A stretch of 6,916 nucleotides of DNA from Deltaproteobacteria bacterium (GTDB lineage Bacteria > Myxococcota_A > UBA9160), in contig DOUU01000155.1 of the NCBI GenBank assembly GCA_003520425.1, positions 5,586-12,501 on the forward strand, written 5' to 3'. The position numbers were made by a program, and so were the translations under genes. Shown here one piece after another: positions 1 through 5,431 of this stretch (positions are counted from its first letter, which is position 1; the number at the start of each line of letters is the position of its first letter). The notes under the pieces were generated by a model. It saw nothing but the letters and a program-made list of their open reading frames with translations, was not told the origin of the DNA and ran no database searches.

Positions 1-737
1 CCGACCCGCGCGACGACGGCGACCCGGTCCGAGTCCCGAACGAAGTCACCGAGAGGGTCCCTCTCGCGGATCAGAGCCAGTGCTTCCCTCGCGAGGAGGA
101 ACCGCCCCTCATCGGGGCGTAGGTCGAGCAGCACCAGTGTGTGGAGGTCGCGCGCCCGGTTCTGGGCGATCGATTCGAGTGGGGACGTCGGCCGGAAGTT
201 CTCGGTGGGAAGCGGGAGCGAGACCGTCCGCCCGAATCGGTAGTGCATGAGGCCCAAGAAACCCGCCGCGGCCATGGGATCGAAGCGAAATCGCAGGTAC
301 TGGACTGCGGAGACGCGGTCGGTCTCCATCTGGCGGGCGTCGAACTGCGCGCGCACCCGCGTCTCTCCAGGGTCCTCGCCGAGAACGAACGCCACATGCC
401 TGTCGATTCCGAGCAGCCGATCGAGCTCGGCCTTGATGCGAGCACTCTCCGTGATCTCGATGAAGAGAGTGGCGGAAAGCTCTCCCGCGCTCGGGATGAG
501 CTCGTTGTAGACGTCGAGCTCGGCTTGGACGGCCTGCGGTGAGTCGATGCGCTCTACCCGCAGCATCTCCTGGACCTGGAAGCGCAGCGTCTCGCGATTT
601 TCGAACAGGAGCGTCACGCGGTCGCCCACGCTGACGCGCCGATCGCGCTTTAGGGCGATGACGCGTGCACGGTAATCCTGGCGCAGCGCCTCGTAGCGAT
701 CGCGGCCGACGATTTCCTCGCGCCCGAGCAGCCTCAC
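1..737 (-). CDS. DUF3501 protein fused in frame to a C-terminal half of a diphthine-synthase-like domain (3' end outside window)
   Basis: The GTG start at 737-735 overlaps the stop of the upstream Fe-S gene (GTGA). The frame is open for 245 codons and runs off the left edge. Residues 1 to about 152 match the DUF3501 family: a basic N-terminal stretch (VIALKRDRRVSVGDRVTLLF), then FQVQEMLRVERI, LDVYNELIP, a FIEIT segment and SAVQYLRFRF, which normally lies close to the family's C-terminus. DUF3501 has no known activity but typically sits beside rubrerythrin and an Fe-S/CCG protein, as here. From about residue 153 the protein instead resembles the second half of DphB/Dph5 diphthine synthase, an SAM-dependent methyltransferase of archaeal and eukaryotic diphthamide synthesis: AAGFLGLMHYRFGRTVSLP, ENFRPTSPLESI, DLHTLVLLDL, AREALALI and VAVVARV, in the family's order. 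The N-terminal half of that enzyme, with its GDP loop for SAM binding, is absent. I checked the frame at residues 1, 155, 164 and 197 and it is continuous. The DUF3501 call is firm. The DphB call rests on remembered family motifs. The fusion may be natural, a deletion product or an assembly join. Confidence 0.8.
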   Translation of the reverse strand, partial: MRLLGREEIVGRDRYEALRQDYRARVIALKRDRRVSVGDRVTLLFENRETLRFQVQEMLRVERIDSPQAVQAELDVYNELIPSAGELSATLFIEITESARIKAELDRLLGIDRHVAFVLGEDPGETRVRAQFDARQMETDRVSAVQYLRFRFDPMAAAGFLGLMHYRFGRTVSLPLPTENFRPTSPLESIAQNRARDLHTLVLLDLRPDEGRFLLAREALALIRERDPLGDFVRDSDRVAVVARV

Positions 738-2044
738 GGCTCGATGCCGTATGCCCGCGCCAGGAGCACGATGGGATGGAGCGCTCTTCGACCCGTCGCC
801 TGCTCGATGCGCAATGCGGAGAGCGGACAGTCGGTGGATACGACCGAAGCCCCGGAGTCTTCGATCCCGCGCACCATCTTGCGCGCCACCTTTTGCGATT
901 CGGCAAAAAAGCGCGCCTGCATGCCCCACGTGCCGTCGACCCCGGAGCATGCGTCCACGAGGGTCACCTCCGCACCGGCGAGCTGCAGAAGGTCCCGGGC
1001 GCGAAGCCCGACGTTCTGCGCGCGCAGGTGGCAGGGCGCGTGATAGGCGACGGGGCCAAGGGGTGCCGGGAAGGCGCGGTCGAGCTGGCCCTCTCGGGCG
1101 AGCTCGTAGAGGTGCTCCATCACATCCCGCGTCGACGCTGCGACGCGCCGTGCCTCTTCGCTTCCGAGCAGGCGGGGATACTCATGTTTGAGCATGAGCG
1201 AGCAGGAAGGGCCCGGCACCACGATCGTGGCCCCGAGCTCGACGAATGGGAGGAGCTCCGCGACGTTCCTGCGGGCGTTCCTGCGCGCGGCTTTGAGGTC
1301 CCCGGTGTCGGTGAAGGGCATGCCGCAGCAGCGGGCATAGTGCACCTGCACCGCGATCCCGCTTCGCTCGAGCACTTCGACCACGGCTCGCCCCACGGCG
1401 GGATCGCTGTACTCGACCGAGCAGGTGGTGAAGAGCACCGCCCGGCGAGGCGTGGCTTTGTCGGCGAAGCGCGCCGGCGCCGCGGGACGCTCGGCGAGCC
1501 TGCGACGCCACCAGCGGGAGACGGTCTGCGAGCAGTAGCGCGGCTGCAGCCAGTCACGGTGGATGCCAAGCGTCTTTTCCATGAGGATCCGAGAGAGGCG
1601 ATTGCGGTTTGCGAAGTTCATGAGGATCGGCACCCAGGAGCCGATCTTTCCCAGGAGGTCGGTCTGCGTGGTGAGCCGCCGCCGCACGGGGATGCCCTCC
1701 CGCCCCACGCGCGCGAGCTGTTGCCGTCGCATGAGCGCGGGAAAGTCCACGTCCCATTCATGCGGCGGTGTGTAGGGACAGTGGTTGAAGCACTGCTGGC
1801 AGTGGAAACACAGCTGGTTCACGCGCTCGAGACTGGCGTCGGTGAGCCCGGCCACCTCGCTCGGGCTGGCATCGACGAAGTCGAAGAGCGTCGGGAACGA
1901 CCCGCACAGCGGGAGACAACGGCGACACTGGTGACAAATCTCGGCCACGCGCCGCAGCTCCCGGCCGAGCGCGGCGGGGTCGAGATAGGCGGGATGACCG
2001 TACCCGAGCTCGACGCTCGGGTGGTCGGGCCGCGAGACCTGCAT
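734..2044 (-). CDS. Heterodisulfide-reductase-related Fe-S / CCG-domain oxidoreductase subunit
   Basis: This is a 436-residue soluble protein, probably a cytoplasmic electron carrier or reductase subunit. Two ferredoxin-type [4Fe-4S] motifs lie near the N-terminus: C37-C40-C43-C47 ([11 protein letters not shown]) and C79-C82-C85-C89 ([11 protein letters not shown]). The C-terminal half has two CCG-type (HdrB/GlpC-like) modules. The first has C208, the CCG at 239-241 and C281. The second has C338, a CSG at 366-368 in place of CCG, and C406. I chose the ATG at 2044 because GGAGG lies four bases upstream. An in-frame GTG at 2059 would add five residues but would contain that ribosome binding site. 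The gene lies 66 bases after the rubrerythrin and overlaps the DUF3501 start, as expected of an operon. Proteins of this type accompany rubrerythrin and DUF3501 in many bacteria. By inference it passes electrons to the rubredoxin-less rubrerythrin. The exact donor and acceptor cannot be read from sequence. Confidence 0.9.
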   Translation of the reverse strand: MQVSRPDHPSVELGYGHPAYLDPAALGRELRRVAEICHQCRRCLPLCGSFPTLFDFVDASPSEVAGLTDASLERVNQLCFHCQQCFNHCPYTPPHEWDVDFPALMRRQQLARVGREGIPVRRRLTTQTDLLGKIGSWVPILMNFANRNRLSRILMEKTLGIHRDWLQPRYCSQTVSRWWRRRLAERPAAPARFADKATPRRAVLFTTCSVEYSDPAVGRAVVEVLERSGIAVQVHYARCCGMPFTDTGDLKAARRNARRNVAELLPFVELGATIVVPGPSCSLMLKHEYPRLLGSEEARRVAASTRDVMEHLYELAREGQLDRAFPAPLGPVAYHAPCHLRAQNVGLRARDLLQLAGAEVTLVDACSGVDGTWGMQARFFAESQKVARKMVRGIEDSGASVVSTDCPLSALRIEQATGRRALHPIVLLARAYGIEP

Positions 2045-2048
2045 GAGG

Positions 2049-2053
2049 CCTCC
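2049..2053 (-). promoter_or_regulatory. Ribosome binding site of the Fe-S/CCG gene
   Basis: GGAGG on the minus strand, four bases before the ATG at 2044. It decides between that ATG and the in-frame GTG at 2059. Confidence 0.65.
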
Positions 2054-2070
2054 GCGCACGCACGCGCACG
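2053..2070. other. 18-bp alternating pyrimidine/purine tract in the rubrerythrin to Fe-S gene spacer
   Basis: Every step from 2053 to 2070 alternates C with G or A. It lies in the 66-base spacer just upstream of the Fe-S gene's ribosome binding site. Such tracts can adopt left-handed DNA under supercoiling. In a genome this GC-rich it may be compositional chance. Confidence 0.3.
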
Positions 2071-2110
2071 GGCGGCGCGCGGTGCGCCTTTTGGGTGTGC
2101 GCGGCGGGCG

Positions 2111-2536
2111 CTACAGCTTGGCGAGGGTGTCGAGCGCCTTTTGGAAGCGGCCCGCGTGGGACCTCTCCGCCTTGGCCAGGGTCTCGAACCACTCGGCGAT
2201 CTCGTCGAACTTCTCCTCGCGCGCCGTTTTGGCCATTCCCGGATACATCTCTGTGTATTCGTAGGTCTCTCCCGCGACGGCGGCCGCAAGGTTCTTGTTG
2301 GTGCTGCCGATGGGCTTGCCCGTTGCGGGATCGCCGACGGCCTTGAGAAAATCGAGGTGGCCGTGGGCGTGACCGGTTTCGGCTTCGGCGGTGTCACGGA
2401 AGAGCCCGCCCACGTCGGGGTGGCCCTCGATGTCAGCCTGGCGCGCGAAGTACAGGTAGCGCCGGTTCGCCTGGGATTCGCCGGCAAAGGCTTCCTTCAG
2501 GTTTCCGTGGGTCTTCGTTCCCTCGAGCTTGGGCAT
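2111..2536 (-). CDS. Rubrerythrin-family diiron protein lacking the rubredoxin domain
   Basis: This is a 141-residue four-helix-bundle diiron protein. Rubrerythrins reduce hydrogen peroxide to water in the cytoplasm of anaerobes and microaerophiles. The expected ligand pattern is visible: E20 in [13 protein letters not shown]53 and H56 in EAETGH, E90 and E93 or E96 in [11 protein letters not shown], and E124 and H127 in AKAERSH. Helix 1 also carries the usual Y-x-YFA stretch. Classical rubrerythrins end in a rubredoxin domain with two CPxCG knuckles. This protein stops at L141 with no cysteine at all, so electrons must come from a partner. The Fe-S/CCG protein immediately downstream is the obvious candidate. 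I chose the ATG at 2536 because AGGAGG lies about five bases upstream. An in-frame codon at 2575 would add 13 residues but overlaps the predicted -10 box. It is the first gene of the apparent rubrerythrin / Fe-S / DUF3501 operon. Confidence 0.92.
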   Translation of the reverse strand: MPKLEGTKTHGNLKEAFAGESQANRRYLYFARQADIEGHPDVGGLFRDTAEAETGHAHGHLDFLKAVGDPATGKPIGSTNKNLAAAVAGETYEYTEMYPGMAKTAREEKFDEIAEWFETLAKAERSHAGRFQKALDTLAKL

Positions 2537-2541
2537 CGCTC

Positions 2542-2547
2542 CCTCCT
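2542..2547 (-). promoter_or_regulatory. Ribosome binding site of the rubrerythrin gene
   Basis: AGGAGG on the minus strand, ending five bases before the ATG at 2536. It is a near-perfect Shine-Dalgarno sequence that fixes the start and suggests strong translation. Confidence 0.75.
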
Positions 2548-2553
2548 TTGGAA

Positions 2554-2569
2554 ATTCAGTGTGATTCAG
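2554..2569 (-). repeat. Direct repeat CTGAAT x2 in the rubrerythrin leader
   Basis: CTGAAT occurs at 2569-2564 and again at 2559-2554 on the minus strand. The copies are 10 bases apart, one helical turn, between the predicted -10 box and the ribosome binding site. The region is AT-richer than its surroundings. It could be a regulator site for the operon or chance. Confidence 0.3.
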
Positions 2570-2574
2570 ACGCA

Positions 2575-2603
2575 ATCTTGAAGGACGATGAGCCGATGGT
2601 CAA
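2575..2603 (-). promoter_or_regulatory. Predicted sigma70-type promoter of the rubrerythrin operon
   Basis: On the minus strand TTGACC (2603-2598) is followed by exactly 17 bases and then CAAGAT (2580-2575). It lies in the 78-base gap after the kinase stop codon. The -35 box matches consensus at five of six positions and the -10 box at three of six, including the A at position 2 and the final AT. The leader would be about 30 bases and contains the strong ribosome binding site. It implies the rubrerythrin operon is transcribed independently of the kinase. The call is by eye only. Confidence 0.45.
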
Positions 2604-2614
2604 TGCGCCGCCCC

Positions 2615-4303
2615 TCAGCGCACGTCCTTGAATCCCGCGAGCGTGAGCCGCGTGATGTGGCGCTTGGCCTCTTCGTCGAGCTCGTGCGTCGGACCGCGTC
2701 CCCGGAAGCGCTTCCAGCTCTCGATCGCCGCCGCGGCGTCGTGCGACTGCTCGAAGCGGACCGCCTCATCGAACGCGCTGCGCATCTGCGCCTCGTCCGC
2801 GAAGGGCGTGGGCGCGGGCTGCGGCGGCGCCACCTTGTGGGGCGTCGGCGGCGCGCTCGCGGCGACGCGAGGTGCGTCAGGCGCGCTCGATTCCGGCGGC
2901 TTCGGAGCGCGCGCGGAAGGCGCCGGCACCTTCGCCGGCCCGAGCGGCTCTTGCCGGCTCGGGGGAGCGGGCTGCGAGGCTGCGGCGGCTCGCGGTCCGG
3001 GAGAAGGCTCGAGGGAGGCTCCGGGTGCCTTTGCAGGGGGCCTGGCCTTCGGCTCGGCCTGCGGCTCCGCGGGCGCGCTCTTGGCCGCCTCCCCCTCGAA
3101 GGGGGCCTTGGCGAGCAGTCCCGGGAGCTCGTGCGGAGGGCTCGTGCGGCTTCCCGTCCACCACCAGACCGCGACGCCCGCGGAAAGGCCGGCCAAGAGA
3201 GCGAGGCCGAAGAGCACAAAAGGAGCGATGCCGCTGCCTGCCACCCGGGCGATCTCCATGGTCTCGCGCGGTGCGGAGCGTTCGGGAGCGGCCTCGCGCC
3301 ACCGCGCGGTGTCAGGACCCGTCTGGAACAAACGCGTCTCGTCCGACCCGCCCGGCGCGGCGAGGGAAAAGGGCGCGAGCCTTGGATCTCCCGAGTGCCA
3401 TGCCCACTCCAGCGCGGCCGCGAGAGATCGGGCATCGGGAAAGCGGCGCGTGCGGTCCTTCTCCAAGCAGCGCAGGATGACCTGCTCGAGGGCCGACGGG
3501 ATGCGAAGGTCCGGACGCACCCGGGTGGGCGGAGGGGGCCGCTCGAAGGCGTGGAGCGAGAGGTAGCCGACCTCGGTATCCGAGTGAAAGGGCAGGTCGC
3601 CGGTCACCATTTCGTAGAGGATGAGCCCGAGCGTATAGAGGTCGCTGCGCGGGTCGAGGGTTTCTCCCGTGCGGAGCTTGCCGGCCTGCTCGGGCGAGGC
3701 GTAGCGGGGCTTTCCGACGAAGTCTCCGACGCGTGTGAGCGTCGCCTCTTCGCCGGCCGTCTCCGATTCCGACACCGCGGCCCGGGCGATGCCAAAGTCG
3801 ATGATCTTGACCCGGTCCTCCTCCGGACCTGCTCTCAAGAGGATATTTTCGGGGGAGAGGTCTCGGTGCACGATGCCCATGTCGTGCGCGTAGGCAAGGC
3901 CCGCACAGCACTGCAGGCCGATGCTGCAGGTCTCGTCGATCGAAAGCGCGCCGCACTCTCGGATGCGCGCCGCGAGGCTCTCGCCGACCACGTACTCCAT
4001 GACGAGGAACTGGTCGCCGCCCTCGATGAAGAAGTCGTAGATGAAGACCAGATGGGGGTGACGCAGGCGGACGGCAATGCGCGCTTCGCGCTGAAAGCGC
4101 TCGAGAGCTTGAGGCACGGCGCCAAAGCGCTCCGCCCGGATCACCTTGAGGGCGCGGATCTCGCGCAAGAGGACATGCTCGGCCTTGTACACGGCGCCCA
4201 TGCCGCCTCGGCCGATCCGCTCGAGGATCCGCAGGTCGCGCACCTGCCGACCAATCATCGGATCGGGGGGATTGTCCGGCGGACTGTTCATTGCGTTGCG
4301 CAT
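2615..4303 (-). CDS. Transmembrane Ser/Thr protein kinase with Pro/Ala-rich extracytoplasmic tail
   Basis: A 562-residue PknB-type kinase. The cytoplasmic domain (about 22-300) has the glycine loop GRGGMG (31-36), K53 in ALKVI, E73 of helix C, HRDLSPEN (146-153; catalytic D148, N153), DFG (169-171), SPE (203-205) and D221. The usual lysine of HRDLKPEN is serine here. Several bacterial kinases share this substitution, so activity is still likely. A juxtamembrane stretch (about 301-356) with Ser/Thr residues precedes one membrane helix (about 357-382). A Pro/Ala-rich region (about 385-502) follows, then a charged helical end domain (about 503-562) with TPR-like character, predicted outside the cytoplasm. 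It has no recognisable PASTA repeats. I chose the ATG at 4303 because AGGA lies six bases upstream. A later ATG at 4291 is possible, and an upstream codon at 4387 would read through the intergenic repeats. The gene is divergent from the exported vWA protein, which could be a partner. The kinase substrate is unknown. Confidence 0.92.
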   Translation of the reverse strand: MRNAMNSPPDNPPDPMIGRQVRDLRILERIGRGGMGAVYKAEHVLLREIRALKVIRAERFGAVPQALERFQREARIAVRLRHPHLVFIYDFFIEGGDQFLVMEYVVGESLAARIRECGALSIDETCSIGLQCCAGLAYAHDMGIVHRDLSPENILLRAGPEEDRVKIIDFGIARAAVSESETAGEEATLTRVGDFVGKPRYASPEQAGKLRTGETLDPRSDLYTLGLILYEMVTGDLPFHSDTEVGYLSLHAFERPPPPTRVRPDLRIPSALEQVILRCLEKDRTRRFPDARSLAAALEWAWHSGDPRLAPFSLAAPGGSDETRLFQTGPDTARWREAAPERSAPRETMEIARVAGSGIAPFVLFGLALLAGLSAGVAVWWWTGSRTSPPHELPGLLAKAPFEGEAAKSAPAEPQAEPKARPPAKAPGASLEPSPGPRAAAASQPAPPSRQEPLGPAKVPAPSARAPKPPESSAPDAPRVAASAPPTPHKVAPPQPAPTPFADEAQMRSAFDEAVRFEQSHDAAAAIESWKRFRGRGPTHELDEEAKRHITRLTLAGFKDVR

Positions 4304-4310
4304 GGTGCAT

Positions 4311-4374
4311 CCTGCGGCCGCGCGGTGAGCGCCGGCTCGGCTCGGTTTGCAAGCCGGCATTCTACGGCCGCAGG
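4311..4374. repeat. Nested, nearly concentric inverted repeats in the kinase/vWA divergent intergenic region
   Basis: The outer pair is CCTGCGGCCG at 4311-4320 and CGGCCGCAGG at 4365-4374, a perfect 10-bp match. The inner pair is GCCGGCT at 4331-4337 and AGCCGGC at 4352-4358, a perfect 7-bp match. Their centres differ by only two bases. The right outer arm lies in the spacer of the predicted kinase promoter, and the right inner arm abuts its -10 box. This suggests an operator for a dimeric regulator, or a cruciform or hairpin in the kinase leader. Confidence 0.55.
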
Positions 4375-4387
4375 CAGGGAGGACCAA
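4359..4387 (-). promoter_or_regulatory. Predicted promoter of the Ser/Thr kinase gene
   Basis: On the minus strand TTGGTC (4387-4382) is followed by 17 bases and then TAGAAT (4364-4359). The -10 box matches consensus at five of six positions and the -35 at three. The leader would be roughly 50 bases. The -35 region overlaps the ribosome binding site of the divergent vWA gene, so the two genes are tightly packed. I could not identify a convincing vWA promoter by eye. Confidence 0.45.
4377..4383 (+). promoter_or_regulatory. Ribosome binding site of the vWA gene
   Basis: The purine-rich GGGAGGA lies nine bases before the ATG at 4393. It supports that start, which places a signal peptide at the N-terminus, over the in-frame ATG at 4291, which would precede the intergenic repeats. 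Confidence 0.65.
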
Positions 4388-4392
4388 ACAGG

Positions 4393-5271
4393 ATGCCCGG
4401 GAACACCAATCGCGGTCTGGCGCTTGCCCTGAGCCTCGCCCTCTGGGGTGCGCTGGTTCCCGGCCCGGCTGCGGCTCGAGAGCCCGACGAGGAGCACATG
4501 AACGTGCTCATCATCCTCGACAGCTCCGGAAGCATGGCCGGCAAGATGGGCGGCCAAGTCAAAATGCAAGCGGCGCAGCGGGTGGTGAAGGACCTTGTCG
4601 ACAACATGCCGAGCGACATGAGCGTGGGTCTGCTGGTGTACGGTTCCCAGAACCCGTATCAGAAGAGGGACTGTGAGGACATCACACTGCTCCAGCCCGT
4701 CGGCCCCGTGAATCCCGCGGAGTTCGATGCCAAGCTCGCCCAGGTGAAGCCGCGCGGGATGACACCCATCGGTGCGTCGCTGCGCCGAGCCGCGGAGGCC
4801 CTGCGCGGCCTCCCCGGCAAGTCGACCATCGTGCTCGTCTCGGACGGCGCGGAAACCTGTCAAACGGACCCCTGCAAAGTGGCCCAGGAGGTCCGCACGA
4901 CCACGGGAATCGACGTCAAGGTGCACGTGGTGGGCCTCGACATCGAGTCCCAGGACCGCAGCACGCTCGAGTGTGTGGCCGAGGGTGGGGGCGGCAAGTA
5001 CTACGGGGTGGCCAACGAGGAAGAGCTCCGGACTGCGATCGCCGAGGCCACGCAGCCACCTCCTCGGTGTCACGGCCAGGGTCCGATGTGGGCGTCGATC
5101 GGCCATCCGGGCATTGGGGAGATGATGAACGCGAAAAAGGGTTGGGCGGGTCTTCCGACGCGGAAATTCTGGCTGGGCTTCATCCCCGGCTTCGGATGGC
5201 CGGGCTACCTGCAGGTCGTGAGCGCGATCGACGCCTCGCACTGCCGCACGAACGACTGGCCGCACGACTGA
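4393..5271 (+). CDS. Exported von Willebrand factor A domain protein with a conserved-looking C-terminal tail
   Basis: A 292-residue protein with a Sec-type signal peptide: a short polar start, a hydrophobic core at 9-24, and a likely AAA|R cut after residue 28. The vWA domain (about 36-220) has the metal-binding MIDAS residues DSSGS (43-47), T124 in GMTPIG and D151 in VSDGAETC, so it should bind a divalent metal and act in protein-protein interaction. Cysteines at 94, 156, 161 and 194 are consistent with disulfides outside the cytoplasm. The DGAETCxxDPC pattern is common in bacterial vWA proteins. After a proline break (222-224) comes a distinct tail of about 65 residues with two more cysteines (226, 284) and a glycine/aromatic segment, KFWLGFIPGFGWPGYL (258-273), followed by SAIDA and RTND. 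I cannot name a family for this tail. It may insert into or lie on a membrane. The gene is divergent from the transmembrane kinase and convergent with the halogenase-type gene. Confidence 0.88.
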   Translation: MPGNTNRGLALALSLALWGALVPGPAAAREPDEEHMNVLIILDSSGSMAGKMGGQVKMQAAQRVVKDLVDNMPSDMSVGLLVYGSQNPYQKRDCEDITLLQPVGPVNPAEFDAKLAQVKPRGMTPIGASLRRAAEALRGLPGKSTIVLVSDGAETCQTDPCKVAQEVRTTTGIDVKVHVVGLDIESQDRSTLECVAEGGGGKYYGVANEEELRTAIAEATQPPPRCHGQGPMWASIGHPGIGEMMNAKKGWAGLPTRKFWLGFIPGFGWPGYLQVVSAIDASHCRTNDWPHD

Positions 5272-5291
5272 GCCGGCGAAAGGCCTGGCTC
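5270..5291 (+). terminator. Hairpin at the vWA stop codon (possible terminator without U-tract)
   Basis: GAGCC at 5270-5274 pairs with GGCTC at 5287-5291. The stem continues with GGC (5275-5277) pairing with GCC (5283-5285), one bulged T at 5286 and a GAAAG loop. It begins inside the stop codon. Only a short TTT (5296-5298) follows, so it is a weak intrinsic-terminator candidate. Confidence 0.35.
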
Positions 5292-5380
5292 GCGTCTTTG
5301 GCGGGGGACGGCCCTCGCTCGAGGCGTGCGAGAATTGACGGAAAGAGCGGGAGCCCGAGCCAAGGACCCCGAGAGCGGAT

Positions 5381-5401
5381 CGAGGGGGGCCAGCCTCCTC
5401 G
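5381..5401. other. Second hairpin in the convergent gap
   Basis: An 8-bp stem pairs 5381-5388 with 5394-5401 around a 5-base loop, with one G-T pair when read on the plus strand. It lies 31 bases beyond the stop of the minus-strand halogenase-type gene. Neither strand has a T-run after it. It may stall or stabilise 3' ends of the converging transcripts. The rest of the gap (5292-5431) shows nothing I can identify. Confidence 0.3.
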
Positions 5402-5431
5402 GTTGCCTCTGCAAGCCCCAAGGCTCCGACT

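Noticed and set aside
246..275. Separate start at the ATG codons 275-273 or 248-246 for an independent diphthine-synthase-like gene
   Set aside because: No ribosome binding site precedes either ATG and no stop separates them from the DUF3501 frame. A separate gene would also encode only half of the fold.
2042..2059. GTG at 2059 as the start of the Fe-S/CCG gene
   Set aside because: The five extra codons contain the GGAGG that serves the ATG at 2044, and nothing resembling a ribosome binding site precedes the GTG.
2074..2092. GGCGC / GCGCC hairpin followed by TTTT on the plus strand, terminator-like
   Set aside because: No plus-strand gene lies upstream. On the minus strand, where the genes are, the T-run becomes A residues before the stem, so it would not act as an intrinsic terminator there.
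4291..4392. ATG at 4291 as the start of the vWA gene
   Set aside because: It would read through the inverted repeats and bury the signal peptide. The ATG at 4393 has a GGGAGGA site and gives a normal signal peptide.
665..4432. Very long plus-strand open frames (665-2581 and 2588-4432) opposite the Fe-S, rubrerythrin and kinase genes
   Set aside because: Their translations are Arg/Gly/His-rich with no recognisable domain. They mirror well-supported minus-strand genes with clear motifs, and codon-biased GC-rich genes commonly produce such antisense frames.
4288..5421. Minus-strand 377-codon open frame opposite the vWA gene
   Set aside because: The plus-strand gene has a signal peptide, MIDAS residues and a good ribosome binding site. 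The antisense frame shows no domain and would cover the divergent regulatory region.
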